Positions 7,126-17,169 of a DNA stretch of 46,057 nt are shown here, piece by piece. The translations under genes and the position numbers were made by a program. The notes beneath the pieces were generated by a model that was given only the letters and a program-made list of their open reading frames with translations, ran no database searches and was not told the DNA's origin. The stretch is from a virus, in IMG/VR virus record IMGVR_UViG_3300045110_000283, positions 1 through 46,057 of that record, one strand, 5' to 3'. Numbering within the stretch: the stretch's first letter is position 1; each line of letters begins with the position of its first letter.

Positions 7126-7710
7126 TCACAAGCTCGTTGAATAATTAACATTGAGCGTGTCAGAGTTCACGACGGCCTTGTCCCCCGTGCTGAAAGTACC
7201 AGCGCTCCAGAGCACGCCGTTGGTATCGTCCTTGGTATTCACCGCCCCGGTGCCGAAGCACAGAAACGCACCCTTGACGGTCCCGGTGCTTGTGATCGCG
7301 AACGAGAGCGCCGCCGACAGCGCCTTGCCGCCCGCTGTGGCGGCCGACCACACCGCGGTCTTGCGGTTGCCGGAATAGGTCGGGGTGTTGGCGCCGCCGG
7401 CTTCGAGCCATCCGGAATGCGACGCCATGGTGTCGGTTGCGGCAACCGCCGAATAGGACGTCGACGAGATCAGGCCCATGTACGGCCCGACCACGGTGTA
7501 AGCCGCGCCGGCGAGGGATGCGTCGAGCATCAAATTCTTGCCGACCGTGGCGACGACGTTGTCGATCACCTCGCGCCATTTGAGTTTGCCGTCCGCCCCG
7601 ATGCATTCGATCTCGTAGCGGCCGTGCGCTTCGGCATGCTCGCCGATGCCGCTGCCGCGAATTACGGATGCGTCGTTGCATTCGCGCGCCTGCGCGCGTT
7701 CCTCAGTCAT
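7126..7710 (-). CDS. Virion-associated protein (tail fibre/appendage type)
   Basis: A 194-aa, Ala/Gly/Thr/Ser-rich, strand-rich protein (LKWREVIDNVVATVGKNLML ... GTVKGAFLCFGTGAVN). The pattern is common in late regions of rhizobial prophages, encoded next to the fibre gene. The ATG at 7710 follows AAAGGAG; the frame is open further upstream, but that part is antisense to the neighbouring gene. The exact role in the virion is unknown. Confidence 0.65.
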   Translation of the reverse strand: MTEERAQARECNDASVIRGSGIGEHAEAHGRYEIECIGADGKLKWREVIDNVVATVGKNLMLDASLAGAAYTVVGPYMGLISSTSYSAVAATDTMASHSGWLEAGGANTPTYSGNRKTAVWSAATAGGKALSAALSFAITSTGTVKGAFLCFGTGAVNTKDDTNGVLWSAGTFSTGDKAVVNSDTLNVNYSTSL

Positions 7711-7733
7711 TGGCTTTCTCCTTTGGAAAGTCG

Positions 7734-9557
7734 TCAGGTCAGAACGACCTTGGGATCGAGGTAGTATGTCGTACTCGGCTTCGCGGCCCGCACCCGCGCG
7801 TGGATGTAGCCAGCGAGACCAGGCTGCGGCGACGAAAGGGTCGTGGTGAGCTTGAAGGGCGTCCAGCCGGCGCCCGAGCCGCCGCCGTTCCACGATGAGC
7901 TATCTGACGCCACCGTCGCATTCGCCGCCAGCAGGTTGGATTTGGTGGTGGTGACGATGGTACCGAGCGGGCTCGCCGACGAGCCGAGATATTCGACCTC
8001 GATCCAAATGTCATCGTTCTTCGGCAGCGCGCCGGCGTTGATGGTGCCGTACACCGTCACCGTGACATTGGCGCCTATGACCGCATTCCAGATCGCATAA
8101 GGCTCTGCCTTGAACGGCCTCAGCCACTGGCTGTTGGCGGTGGTGACGATCTTGCGCGACTGCGCCTGCCCGGACGGATCGACCGAACCGCCGACGCGGG
8201 TGATCGATGTCTCCGTCGTCTCGGTGCCCTCGTACTGGTAGCGAGTCGACTTGTAGGCGGTGGCGCCTGAATCGCAGCGGACCAACTGAACGGTTATTGC
8301 AGAATTGGTCGGTGTTGTTACCGTTGCGGAGGCATTTAGTTTGCAATCTTTGATCAGCACGTTCCCAAATGCATAAGCCGATGATGGAATATTGAAAAGA
8401 GACGACGTAACCGCGCTCAGATCAAGGGCTTCAAGCACCACATTGAGCGTAAACGAATTACCGGACAATAGAGCAGTGCTCGGCGCCGCTGAACCCGAAA
8501 CCAGTGCTGGTGCGGTGTTCTGCCAGACAAACACCGCACTGTAGACAGTGATACCCTGTCCCACAGCAGCGAACTTCACCGAAGTGTTGTTGAAAACGAC
8601 GACGCCGGAAATGGCGGCGCCGCCCATAATGTTTATGACACCTGTTCCCGTGGTCGATGCAAGCCAGAAAGAGCAATTGTCGAAATATAACCAGTTATTC
8701 CCCGGATTGGTGTTCCCGATGTTGATAGAAGCGTTGCCGCTAGCCCCCACCACGGCCTTGAACGTCAAACCGTAAAAATAAACCGGCCCTACGTTCGTGG
8801 TGAACAGGTTGATCCCGACGTTGGCGGTAGTCGAAACCGTCGCCGTGGTCATCAGATCGGAAGACGCGGGAGGATAGCTGCCCGAGTGATTGTGACAGAT
8901 TATCCTGCTGATACCAGCGTCGATTACCGGCGGGTTGATAGTGATCGCCGTCGCCTGCGACTCAGTGTGGTTGTCGCCAACGTAAAGCGTGTTGCCCACC
9001 GCGAACCAGTTGGTGGCGCAGGCGTTGGCCAGGCGGGCGTGCGGGGCCTGGCCGCCGATGAAATTGGAGACGACACCCAAGCAAGTCCATGTGGTCGTTC
9101 CATCGGCCTGTGTCGTCCCCGCGATGTCGTTCGGCCACGATGGCTCGCTTGCTCCCATCGAACCTGCGGTGCTGCAAATCCAATAGCTCGCACCGGAATT
9201 TCGTTTGATGATCGCGCCGAGCGTCGGCGTGCCGGCAGCCTTGGCGGCGGTCCAGTTGACGGTGTTGGTGGCATCGCCGTTGACAGCTGACGCGCCGGTG
9301 CACTCCTGCCAAGTCGCCGTGCCATCGGTTGTCTTGGCACCGCGCGTCAGCACCCAGGTCGCATCGGTGACGTTCGCGGTAGTGCCAGCGACGATACAAA
9401 TGAAGACGCGCTCTGAGCCGACAGCCGGCGCCGTGAACTGACGCACCAATTGTCCTGCGACCACCGCGGTGTTTTGCGGGCGCTTGGCAACGGCGTAGTG
9501 GCCAGTCGTAGACTGGTCGCCGGCGTTGCAATACCAAGTGGTGTCGTAGAAGGCCAA
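7734..9557 (-). CDS. Tailspike/receptor-binding protein with beta-helix region
   Basis: A 607-aa protein starting at a TTG (9557) placed 7 bp after GAGGGA, directly after the upstream stop. The N-terminal third has Trp-containing repeats (DATWVLTRGAKTTDGTATWQ, then a second ASYWICSTAGSMGASEPSWP copy) like those of carbohydrate-binding phage appendages. The middle (about 225-400) is strand-rich with many Asn and aliphatic residues (SINIGNTNPGNNWLYFDNCS), as in right-handed parallel beta-helices. It probably recognises a surface glycan on the host. Confidence 0.7.
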   Translation of the reverse strand: MAFYDTTWYCNAGDQSTTGHYAVAKRPQNTAVVAGQLVRQFTAPAVGSERVFICIVAGTTANVTDATWVLTRGAKTTDGTATWQECTGASAVNGDATNTVNWTAAKAAGTPTLGAIIKRNSGASYWICSTAGSMGASEPSWPNDIAGTTQADGTTTWTCLGVVSNFIGGQAPHARLANACATNWFAVGNTLYVGDNHTESQATAITINPPVIDAGISRIICHNHSGSYPPASSDLMTTATVSTTANVGINLFTTNVGPVYFYGLTFKAVVGASGNASINIGNTNPGNNWLYFDNCSFWLASTTGTGVINIMGGAAISGVVVFNNTSVKFAAVGQGITVYSAVFVWQNTAPALVSGSAAPSTALLSGNSFTLNVVLEALDLSAVTSSLFNIPSSAYAFGNVLIKDCKLNASATVTTPTNSAITVQLVRCDSGATAYKSTRYQYEGTETTETSITRVGGSVDPSGQAQSRKIVTTANSQWLRPFKAEPYAIWNAVIGANVTVTVYGTINAGALPKNDDIWIEVEYLGSSASPLGTIVTTTKSNLLAANATVASDSSSWNGGGSGAGWTPFKLTTTLSSPQPGLAGYIHARVRAAKPSTTYYLDPKVVLT

Positions 9558-9561
9558 AGGG

Positions 9562-9996
9562 TTATCCCTCGATGTAGATAACGGTCGGCGCCACCGCGCC
9601 CGGAATGATCGGCCCGTCGAGCGCGAGCACGCCGTCGAACCCAGCCGCCGTGACCACCGCGGCATCTTGTGTGGAATCGGCGGTCGCCGTCTCTGATATT
9701 GCCGCGCTTAGCGGAACAGGCACGAAAGCCGAAGCCACGTCGGCAGCTGCAGCCGCCTCGACGACAGCTATCGCGTAAACGAGCCCGGCATTGACGGTCG
9801 AACTGGCACTCGCCGCCTCGCGCATGATCTGCCCGAGGAACGCATCGATGTGATCGCCGACCGAGGCCGGGTCGTCGACCAGCGTGGCGAAGACGACGTT
9901 GCCGGTCCCAGGCGAGTCCAGCGCCGCCGCAGCCTCGGCAACATCGGCCGCGATCGCCGCCCGCCGTCGCGATTGGATGACGTTACAGACGAGCAT
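9562..9996 (-). CDS. Phage protein of unknown function, tail tip region
   Basis: A 144-aa Ala-rich protein (MLVCNVIQSRRRAAIAADVA ... GNVVFATLVDDPASVGDHID). It lies in an uninterrupted minus-strand series of virion genes and ends 4 bp before the tailspike-like start. No domain recognised; a small structural or assembly protein is likely from context. Confidence 0.6.
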   Translation of the reverse strand: MLVCNVIQSRRRAAIAADVAEAAAALDSPGTGNVVFATLVDDPASVGDHIDAFLGQIMREAASASSTVNAGLVYAIAVVEAAAAADVASAFVPVPLSAAISETATADSTQDAAVVTAAGFDGVLALDGPIIPGAVAPTVIYIEG

Positions 9997-10623
9997 TCAA
10001 GATTGGCCAGCAGTAAACTTAGCGCTTGGTGGGTTCACGATCACATCCAGGGTAAATGTCAGGGCTTGTCCAGTCTCGGCCCTTCCAGATTCCGACATTG
10101 GTTTCTCGGCCGGTGCTATTCCTGGTATGATTGCGACGGCGAATGCATGCCAGTCATAATGATTGTCTAGTGAAATCAGGGAAAGGAAGTCCAGTGGCCT
10201 CAAGACCATGACGACCTCTATCCTTATTTTGTTCTCCCCGCGGAAATTGGCTGTAGAACTGACGTAGTTGACCTCGCCGAACGCAGTCCCATCCGCTCGC
10301 TTTTGCTCAAGCGACCAATTCGCTGTCAGCGTGCCTGACTCTCCATCAGGCACGGTCAGTTCAGTTCTGCCGCCATAATAAGCCGCGTCGAAAAAAGGCG
10401 GCGGGGTGGCGCCTTCCGGCAAGTTTACCTTGAACGTACTTGGACTCAGCAGGGGAAGACCCTTTACCGACAATGTCACGACGGTCGGCGTGCCGTCTTT
10501 ATAAAAGCCTGTCGGTGTGGCAGAAAAACCCAATGATAATGTTGCAGGGCCCTTTTCAGCCCAATGCACATTATAGATGCCCGTCAGCACATCCTGAGAG
10601 AACGGCCCGATCGGATCTGCCAT
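9997..10623 (-). CDS. Phage structural protein of unknown function
   Basis: A 208-aa, strand-rich protein (GIYNVHWAEKGPATLSLGFS ... FRGENKIRIEVVMVLRPLDF). It shares base 10623 with the next gene upstream and abuts the one downstream, so it belongs to the late operon. Probable tail tip or fibre component by position; no motif recognised. Confidence 0.55.
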   Translation of the reverse strand: MADPIGPFSQDVLTGIYNVHWAEKGPATLSLGFSATPTGFYKDGTPTVVTLSVKGLPLLSPSTFKVNLPEGATPPPFFDAAYYGGRTELTVPDGESGTLTANWSLEQKRADGTAFGEVNYVSSTANFRGENKIRIEVVMVLRPLDFLSLISLDNHYDWHAFAVAIIPGIAPAEKPMSESGRAETGQALTFTLDVIVNPPSAKFTAGQS

Positions 10624-11417
10624 CAGATATCCGTGCGCAGGAACGGCAGCGTCACCGACAAGCCGGACGGCGCCGCGTTGTCGGATTGCGTGACCCGGAT
10701 CGCGTAGGCATCGCCCTCGGCAAACTCCGCGAAGGTCGGGATATTGAACGTCCCCGGCTGTCCGCCATCGGCATCGATACCGATGCCAACCGCAAACGTG
10801 ATCGTGCCGATCTCGACCCGGTTCTTCTCGATCGACAGAATGATAGAGGTGCCCGCGGTCACGCCGACATCGAGGTAAGCGTGGGCGTGGGCATTGCCGC
10901 TCGCCAAGTTCATCGTCCGGTTGGCGATCGCCTGGAACAGCAGCTCGTCCGCCGCGCGCTGGACGGTCCCTGGCACAAAGATCTGCGCGTCATAGTTGAC
11001 GTCATACAAAGGCATCCAGAACGAATAGAGCGGGTTCCCGGAACCATCCGTCGCATTCGGGTCGAAGACCGCCGGCATGACCGGCGTGGTGTGATCCACC
11101 AGCACCTGGTACATGCCGACGGCACGCTCCGAGATCATCTGGCCGCGGGTATAGGGCGTGCCGTTTGTCCACTGCCCGACATAGCTGATGACGGCAATCG
11201 GCAGCGGGATGGTCTGCGACGTCCCATCGGTAAAATGGACCGTCATGCTGTTGGAAGTATAAGTAATGCTGTCGATGCGCTTGCCTTCGGCCATATCGGC
11301 ATTTAGCGCAACGATCCGCTGATCGACGTCGTAGAAATTGCCGTCGACCTGGGCCGCGCTGTTGGGCGTGCCGCTGCCAGCACCCCAGGCGCCAGTCGTG
11401 ACAAAGACGATGGTCAT
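10623..11417 (-). CDS. Tail tip/fibre-like structural protein
   Basis: A 264-aa protein. The N-terminus (GAGSGTPNSAAQVDGNFYDV) resembles the trimer-entry region of phage fibre proteins; residues 75-115 (AVISYVGQWTNGTPYTRGQM) resemble a chitin-binding-like beta module; the C-terminal part is a strand-rich domain (HAHAYLDVGVTAGTSIILSI). Position between hub-like and spike-like genes fits a distal tail role. Confidence 0.6.
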   Translation of the reverse strand: MTIVFVTTGAWGAGSGTPNSAAQVDGNFYDVDQRIVALNADMAEGKRIDSITYTSNSMTVHFTDGTSQTIPLPIAVISYVGQWTNGTPYTRGQMISERAVGMYQVLVDHTTPVMPAVFDPNATDGSGNPLYSFWMPLYDVNYDAQIFVPGTVQRAADELLFQAIANRTMNLASGNAHAHAYLDVGVTAGTSIILSIEKNRVEIGTITFAVGIGIDADGGQPGTFNIPTFAEFAEGDAYAIRVTQSDNAAPSGLSVTLPFLRTDI

Positions 11418-11429
11418 TGTTCGCCGGAC

Positions 11430-11834
11430 CTATGAAGATCGCGTCACGTCGGCCTGGATGATGGTGACATTGTCGACCTTCGGCGGATCGGAATAGAGCA
11501 CTTTTATCGGCCCCTGTGTGGTGTCCAGCCTGACTCGCTTCAATCGCTCGACCTCAACGTAATTGTCTTGATGCATGATGCTGGCGCCGCCAGGCTTTTG
11601 TTCTACCTGATAGACCCTTTCCTTGTTGAATTGCCGAACCGCTTCCTTGTGCGGCTTCTGCCGTGAAAGGTTGACGCTCCAACTGCGCGAGCCGCTGAGC
11701 CCGCCGCCGCCCGCGGCCGCGCTGATGACTGCCATGCCCTGCGTGGGGTCGTCCTCGGGCGCCAGCACTTGCGCCGGCGCGGGCCGGATGTTGGGAAAGA
11801 CGACCGGCCGGACGATGGTCTCGAAAACCGCCAT
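11430..11834 (-). CDS. Phage protein of unknown function, tail tip region
   Basis: A 134-aa protein with a Gly-rich linker (SAAAGGGGLSG) and a strand-rich C-terminal half (DTTQGPIKVLYSDPPKVDNV). The start overlaps the stop of the hub-like gene by one base. The name is not recognised; co-translation with the hub suggests a baseplate or tail tip part. Confidence 0.6.
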   Translation of the reverse strand: MAVFETIVRPVVFPNIRPAPAQVLAPEDDPTQGMAVISAAAGGGGLSGSRSWSVNLSRQKPHKEAVRQFNKERVYQVEQKPGGASIMHQDNYVEVERLKRVRLDTTQGPIKVLYSDPPKVDNVTIIQADVTRSS

Positions 11835-13717
11835 TATACAACCTCCAGATCGTAGCCGGTTGGCACCTTGAGATCGCTAACCTGCACATCGTAATCGGTC
11901 GAAAAGGCGCGGGTCATGCTCTTGAGCTTGAATGTCATTTTTTCCCCGTTGGAATAATCGATCGCGAGCGGGATTTGGATGACATCCGCTACCGAGAGCG
12001 GATAGAGGAAGTTCAAGCCATCGTCGTTTGGGTTGGCAACCGGCGGCTGGTAGCCGACCGACGTATCGAACAGGACCGTGCGTCCCGTGAATTGCTGATA
12101 GTCGGCGCCGGTATAGGCGATGTCGCAATAGGTCGGCTCACCGCCAGCAGCCACCGCCGAACCTCCGCGGCCGATGGGGCAGCCGATGCGGATCTCGCAT
12201 TTGATCCGGCCATCCGAGCCATCCAACGCAACCGAATATCCGATGACTTTGCCCAGCGCCTCACCGATGCGCGGCTCCACCAGGAAGGCATTTTTGCGCA
12301 ACGTCACCTCCGGCATGCGCGCGAGCCTGGGCGCAACGGTGATCTCCACCACCCGTGCTCGCTTCAGCAGATGGGCTCGCGCCAACGCGATCAAGTGCTC
12401 AAGGCTGCGATTGCCGCGATCGGTCGCAATGTAGGATCGACGCCGCGGATCGACGATCGGCACATAGGCATCCGATCCCTCCCCGATCGATTCGCTCAGG
12501 TTGACCGATTTGACGTCATCGACCCGCAACGCCTCGCCGTCCTCTGGGTCAGTCAGGACAGGCTGGACATCAGCAAACAGCGAAAAAGACACCACCTCGG
12601 TGCATTGCCGTTTGGCCGAATAGCCGGCCACCAGCATGACAATGAGATAATTCAGCGGCAACACGGACCAGGTTTCCGAATAGTTGCGGCTGTAAGACGA
12701 CGTATAGGTGGATGTCCCGTAATCGCTGACGACATCGGGTGCCGTCGTTACTTTGATGTCGTCCGTCACCGTCAGACCATAGGTCGACGAGCCGGGCCCG
12801 ACCAGGGGCTCGCTTGTGGTGTCAGTAAAGGTTGTCGTCGTGGACGAGGGGCCAAACCACGACGTGTCCGGGAAGACGGCCGTCGCGGTGCTACTAAAGC
12901 TCGTGGTGATGGTTTGATTGCTGTAGACCGAATAGGCGGATGCATCGGCAGCAACCCAGCCGTCGCCGAGCGTAGCGCCGGGTTTTGGCCAACTGTCGGC
13001 CGTTAGATAATACGACATGATCAAACCGTGACCGGCGGTCCCACCGGTCAGGTAGCGGGTCAGATCGACAGTCCCTTGCGCCAATTGAGTCCAGGTGTAT
13101 TCGGCTTTCACATCGACGCGTGTGAGCGGCCCGCTGGTGAGGTTGAGGCCAAGACCGTCATAGAGCACCTTGCCATCTTCGCTGGCGCCGTTGAACTCAA
13201 CGAGCCCGTCCTCGCCGTCGATCTCATCCGAGACGGTCAGGACGTGGGTCTCGCGATCGTAGTGCCAGATCGCGCTGTAGCCTTCGAGCACGACCTCCGG
13301 GTCGGTACGCCGCGCTGGGTCGATCACCACCTCGTCGTAATACGGCAGTACCCGCAACGTCTCGGCCAGGGCTTCCTTCTGCGCCACCAGGTCGATCGGC
13401 CGCGCCACGAATTCCAGCGTCACCAGTTCCTCGAAGATGCTGGTCGGCACACCCACGAGCCGGCCGCGAAAACGGATCAGATCCGGCCCGCAGTCGAGCG
13501 CGAACCACGCCCAGATCTTGCGGCCGGGACCGAGCAGCCCGATGGCATTGCCGGCCGAATTGCGTGGCCGGCGCACCACCAGGGTCAAGGACGCCGGGTC
13601 GCCCTCGTCCTGCTTGAGCGAGAACGAGAACACATCCTCGTCCCAGCGCATGTGCTCGGGACCGAACGTCGTTTCGCCCGGATCGGTCCAAGCGAAGTAC
13701 GGAAGTCCGGCGGGCAT
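11834..13717 (-). CDS. Tail hub/baseplate-like protein
   Basis: A 627-aa protein downstream of the tape measure gene. The N-terminal 130 residues (WDEDVFSFSLKQDEGDPASL ... GRLVGVPTSIFEELVTLEFV) follow the pattern of hub domain I/III modules in siphophage tail tips. A Thr/Ser-rich insert lies at about 280-350. The C-terminal part (about 400-560: RARVVEITVAPRLARMPEVT) is again hub-like. It would cap the tail tube end; the assignment rests on size, order and local pattern. Confidence 0.6.
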   Translation of the reverse strand: MPAGLPYFAWTDPGETTFGPEHMRWDEDVFSFSLKQDEGDPASLTLVVRRPRNSAGNAIGLLGPGRKIWAWFALDCGPDLIRFRGRLVGVPTSIFEELVTLEFVARPIDLVAQKEALAETLRVLPYYDEVVIDPARRTDPEVVLEGYSAIWHYDRETHVLTVSDEIDGEDGLVEFNGASEDGKVLYDGLGLNLTSGPLTRVDVKAEYTWTQLAQGTVDLTRYLTGGTAGHGLIMSYYLTADSWPKPGATLGDGWVAADASAYSVYSNQTITTSFSSTATAVFPDTSWFGPSSTTTTFTDTTSEPLVGPGSSTYGLTVTDDIKVTTAPDVVSDYGTSTYTSSYSRNYSETWSVLPLNYLIVMLVAGYSAKRQCTEVVSFSLFADVQPVLTDPEDGEALRVDDVKSVNLSESIGEGSDAYVPIVDPRRRSYIATDRGNRSLEHLIALARAHLLKRARVVEITVAPRLARMPEVTLRKNAFLVEPRIGEALGKVIGYSVALDGSDGRIKCEIRIGCPIGRGGSAVAAGGEPTYCDIAYTGADYQQFTGRTVLFDTSVGYQPPVANPNDDGLNFLYPLSVADVIQIPLAIDYSNGEKMTFKLKSMTRAFSTDYDVQVSDLKVPTGYDLEVV

Positions 13718-13935
13718 CAGTTAGCCTCGCGACGCGCGGCCCATTCACCGCACCACATCTCGTCAAAGACAATTGGCCAGCACCATTCGGTGCTCGTATC
13801 ATCGCCCCAGCCGTCAACCTGGCGGACGATTGGCCTAGGCGCATATCTACGACAGTCCAGGACGTCTTCTGCTGTCGGGCCTGCGTCTGGCGTAGCTGAA
13901 CGGCTGAACCGGCAATTCTTGCAGCACTCAGTCAT
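13717..13935 (-). CDS. Small Cys-rich protein, probable zinc binder
   Basis: A 72-aa protein with CCKNC at residues 4-8, further cysteines near 28, 52 and 62, and several Trp (STEWCWPIVFDEMWCGEWAA). The four-cysteine spacing suggests a metal-binding knuckle. It overlaps both neighbours by a few bases, so it is translated with the tail genes. Role unknown. Confidence 0.65.
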   Translation of the reverse strand: MTECCKNCRFSRSATPDAGPTAEDVLDCRRYAPRPIVRQVDGWGDDTSTEWCWPIVFDEMWCGEWAARREAN

Positions 13936-14312
13936 GTTGCCCGCTGCTCAGCTTCCAATGTCCACGCCACTTCGGCCGCCCATTCGTCGCGCGAGGTGTT
14001 CCAGCTCGTCACCTTGGCCAGGATGGTGAGCACGTCGCCGGTCGTGTTGGCAGCGCCGAGGCCGGGGATGCAGGTGATGGTGATGTCCTGCCCCGGCCAC
14101 ACGTCGGTGAGCGTCGGCGCTTCATGGTCCGTGCAACTGATCGTCACTTTGTGTTGCCGAAACTGCGCCAGCGAGATGTCGGCCAGCGCGCCGCGGCAGT
14201 CGCGCGCCAGAGCTGCCGCCTGATCGATCGGCGCCAGCGTCATGGTGATGCCGCGCACGGCATATTGCGAGAAGTCAACGCCGTCGATCGCGAGCAACGT
14301 ATAGGCCGGCAT
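13932..14312 (-). CDS. Small tail protein of unknown function
   Basis: A 126-aa, strand-rich protein (LLAIDGVDFSQYAVRGITMT ... WPGQDITITCIPGLGAANTT). It sits between the tape measure protein and hub-like protein, where distal tail or tail completion proteins are encoded. It shares one base with the tape measure stop. No named domain recognised. Confidence 0.6.
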   Translation of the reverse strand: MPAYTLLAIDGVDFSQYAVRGITMTLAPIDQAAALARDCRGALADISLAQFRQHKVTISCTDHEAPTLTDVWPGQDITITCIPGLGAANTTGDVLTILAKVTSWNTSRDEWAAEVAWTLEAEQRAT

Positions 14313-17167
14313 CAGGAATACCGGCTGGGCTTGCGCCCGCCCGAGCGCACCTGCGCCATGGCGGCGGCCTGGCGTAATTCATCGACCACACCGGACGAGG
14401 CGCGCAGCCCCGTGATTTCCGGCAGGCCCGGAAATGCGATGGTGACGTTGTGCATCCCGCCGCCGGCGAATGCCGGGATCGAGATCGGCGCCCGCACCAT
14501 GCCGCCGAGCGCAAACCGCCCCATGCCGTCGAGCACGTCACGCAGGTTGCCACCTGAACGCCGCAGTGCCTCAAGGAACGCCAGCACGCCCGGCTGGCTC
14601 ACCGCGCGTGCCGGCGTGATGAACTCACCGCGAGACACCCACGCGAGATTGCTGTCGCTTGTGCCAGTGCCGCGGCCACCGAGCAGGCCGCCGCCGGCAA
14701 ATCCAGCACTGCCGCCAACCTGACCCCCCGCCGCACCGGCAGGCGCTGGAGCGCCGCCGCCGATCTGCATGAACTTCGGGACGGTCGCGTTCCACTTCGC
14801 AATGATCCAGTCCAGAGCTTCCTGGAACTTATCCTTGAGCCACTGCCAAGCCTCGCCCGGTGCCGTCGTGACGAACGTAACGACCGATTGATAAGCCTGC
14901 AGTGCAAGCGCCTTGACCTGCTCCCATACACTGACCGCCGTGTCCTTGATCCATTGCCAGGCATTCGCGACCGGCGTCAGAACCCAGTTCTGAATGGCCT
15001 GATCTATGGCGGCGGTCACACTCTCGAAGAAGGCAACGATAGCGAGGAGCGCGGCCTTGATCTGGTCCCGGAAAAGAAAGATCGCAGCAGCAAGGATAGG
15101 GACCACCAAGACTATTGCCGCCGCGGTGGCGCCAAATGCCACTCCGACCGCCCCAACCGCACCGAAAAACACTGTAAAGGCCGCGGCAACGACGGTTGCC
15201 ACTGCTGCTAACGCCTGGAACGCCCCAGTCATCTGTCCGACGATCCCCAGCACAAGGACTCCCGTGCCAGACACCTCCACACCGAATATTTTGCTGAGCA
15301 CAGGTGCGAGAGCAATTCCGGCTTTGCGCAAGGCAACAAAAGCGGCAGCGATGAGCGCGAGCGTGGCCGGCAACTCCACGCCCATTTCCTTGATGGAGTC
15401 GACAAACTCCTTCACCCACGGCCTTTGCACAACACCTTCGCCCGAGATCGCCCTGGCGAAATCCCCGAGCACACCCTCGCTCTGCATGATGGCCTGGTTG
15501 ATGGTGAAGAATGCCTCGACCGCCGCTGCGCTGAACGATTTCCAGGCGCCCGCGAAGTCGCCCTTCAACAATGCTTTGAACGTCTCTTGCAATTGATCTC
15601 CCAAATCCGGCAGCAACCCCGCCAATGTGGATGCGCCAGCCTTGATCTGATCCCAGAACAGCACCACCAGCGCAATGAGCGGGATGAGAATAGGGCCGAA
15701 GGAAGCAAACAATCCTATCAGTGCCGTGAATGGCGACAGCACAAAGCTGATACCCTTGAACGCAATCGCCAGCGCGACAGCAGCAGCCGTCAGCGTGATG
15801 AAACCCGCAATCACCTGTGCCGTCGTTACACCCTCAAAACTGCTGGCAATATTTTCGACCACCTCCATCAGCTTCTTGCCGGCCGGAACCAGCACGTCTC
15901 TCCAGATGCCTGCGAGTTGCTCGCTGATCGCCGCCAGGATCTTGAACGCGGTTGTTACCGGCGTGTCCCCGATGTTTTCGAGGAAGGCCGCGCGACGGGC
16001 CTGGCTCAGGCCAAGCCACATTTTCAGCAGCTCGCGCGAGCCGTCGACGAGTTGCGTCAGCCATTGAACCTTCGTCAACTCGCCAGGAGCGAATAGCGCG
16101 CCGATCTGATCCCTGGTAGCGCGGATCGCTGCGCTCAGGTCCGCCCATGCGTCCTTGACTTTCTTGGCCGTGTCGACCTGATCGGCCGTCAACTCGCGCG
16201 ACTTTTTCCGCATCGCCTCTTCCGAGTCGACCGTCGACGTCTTCGCAGCGAGCAGGGCCTTGATAACGTCCTTCCAGCTATCGTCAAAGAATTGCACCCC
16301 AGCGGCCGATTTCTTCAGCCCATCCGGCATCCTGTCGATCATCGCCGCAGTCTCGGTCAGGATTTTCAGCATATCGCCGCTTTGCAGCGTCTTCATCTGT
16401 ACGCCGAGTTGGCGAAACGCCGTCACTGTTGCAGCGGTTTCCTTCGTCAACTGATTCATGGCTGTGGTGGTGATATCGACGAGTTTACCGTCTGCACCCA
16501 TGATCTTGATTGTCGTCGATGCCTTCGCAATCTCATCCTTCATCTTCTCGATCAAGCCGACGGTCGTGCCGGCCCCTTTGATAAAATCATCAAAGGAACC
16601 GCCAGCACCAGCGATCGCCTGACGAAGCGCCACCCATTGCTCCGTGCTCAGTTTCAGCTTCTGGGCCTGCTCGGCGATCTTGGCGCCGGTTTCGACCGCG
16701 CCCTTGGTCAGAGCTGTTACGACGGCGCCAATCGCAAGGACGATGCCTGCGGCGGCAAGCCGCCATTTGTTGGCAGTCGAGATCAGCGACTCCCCGGCCG
16801 TTTGTCCGGCGCCAGCTACTTGCTGGCCGGCCCGCTGCATTGTTGCGCCGGTCTGCTGCGCCGCTGCATTGGCCGCATTCAACCCGGTCGCGACCGCTGC
16901 GGTGGCCTGCGTGCCCTGGCTCCCGAACGCCGTCACAGCCTGCGCCAACTGCAGGAACTGATTGGCGAGCTGCGAGCCCGTGGTCACCAGCCCGTTGAGT
17001 GCTTGCTGAGTTTGCGCATATTGCTGCGGATCGACCTTGGCCTTCTGGGCGGCATCCGCGATCTGCTTGAACGACTTCTCGCCGGCCGCGCCGAGCTCTT
17101 CGAGTTTCTTCTTGATGTCATCGCCGCCCTCAAGGGCGATGCGCTGGCTTATCGTCTTGCTGGCCAT
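14312..17167 (-). CDS. Tail tape measure protein
   Basis: A 951-aa protein, the longest gene here. The N-terminal 200 residues are Ala/Gln-rich and helical (VATGLNAANAAAQQTGATMQ). Hydrophobic segments lie at about 130-150, 450-505 and 655-705, as in tape measure proteins that set tail length and may enter the host membrane. Long helices continue to about 800, then a Gly-rich C-terminus. Position directly after the tail chaperone/tube genes supports the call. A 951-residue helical ruler predicts a tail of roughly 140 nm by the usual 0.15 nm per residue, a rough inference. Confidence 0.9.
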   Translation of the reverse strand: MASKTISQRIALEGGDDIKKKLEELGAAGEKSFKQIADAAQKAKVDPQQYAQTQQALNGLVTTGSQLANQFLQLAQAVTAFGSQGTQATAAVATGLNAANAAAQQTGATMQRAGQQVAGAGQTAGESLISTANKWRLAAAGIVLAIGAVVTALTKGAVETGAKIAEQAQKLKLSTEQWVALRQAIAGAGGSFDDFIKGAGTTVGLIEKMKDEIAKASTTIKIMGADGKLVDITTTAMNQLTKETAATVTAFRQLGVQMKTLQSGDMLKILTETAAMIDRMPDGLKKSAAGVQFFDDSWKDVIKALLAAKTSTVDSEEAMRKKSRELTADQVDTAKKVKDAWADLSAAIRATRDQIGALFAPGELTKVQWLTQLVDGSRELLKMWLGLSQARRAAFLENIGDTPVTTAFKILAAISEQLAGIWRDVLVPAGKKLMEVVENIASSFEGVTTAQVIAGFITLTAAAVALAIAFKGISFVLSPFTALIGLFASFGPILIPLIALVVLFWDQIKAGASTLAGLLPDLGDQLQETFKALLKGDFAGAWKSFSAAAVEAFFTINQAIMQSEGVLGDFARAISGEGVVQRPWVKEFVDSIKEMGVELPATLALIAAAFVALRKAGIALAPVLSKIFGVEVSGTGVLVLGIVGQMTGAFQALAAVATVVAAAFTVFFGAVGAVGVAFGATAAAIVLVVPILAAAIFLFRDQIKAALLAIVAFFESVTAAIDQAIQNWVLTPVANAWQWIKDTAVSVWEQVKALALQAYQSVVTFVTTAPGEAWQWLKDKFQEALDWIIAKWNATVPKFMQIGGGAPAPAGAAGGQVGGSAGFAGGGLLGGRGTGTSDSNLAWVSRGEFITPARAVSQPGVLAFLEALRRSGGNLRDVLDGMGRFALGGMVRAPISIPAFAGGGMHNVTIAFPGLPEITGLRASSGVVDELRQAAAMAQVRSGGRKPSRYS

Positions 17168-17169
17168 TT

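Noticed and set aside
11975-13006. 343-aa plus-strand frame inside the hub gene
   Set aside because: Antisense shadow of the minus-strand hub-like gene in GC-rich DNA.
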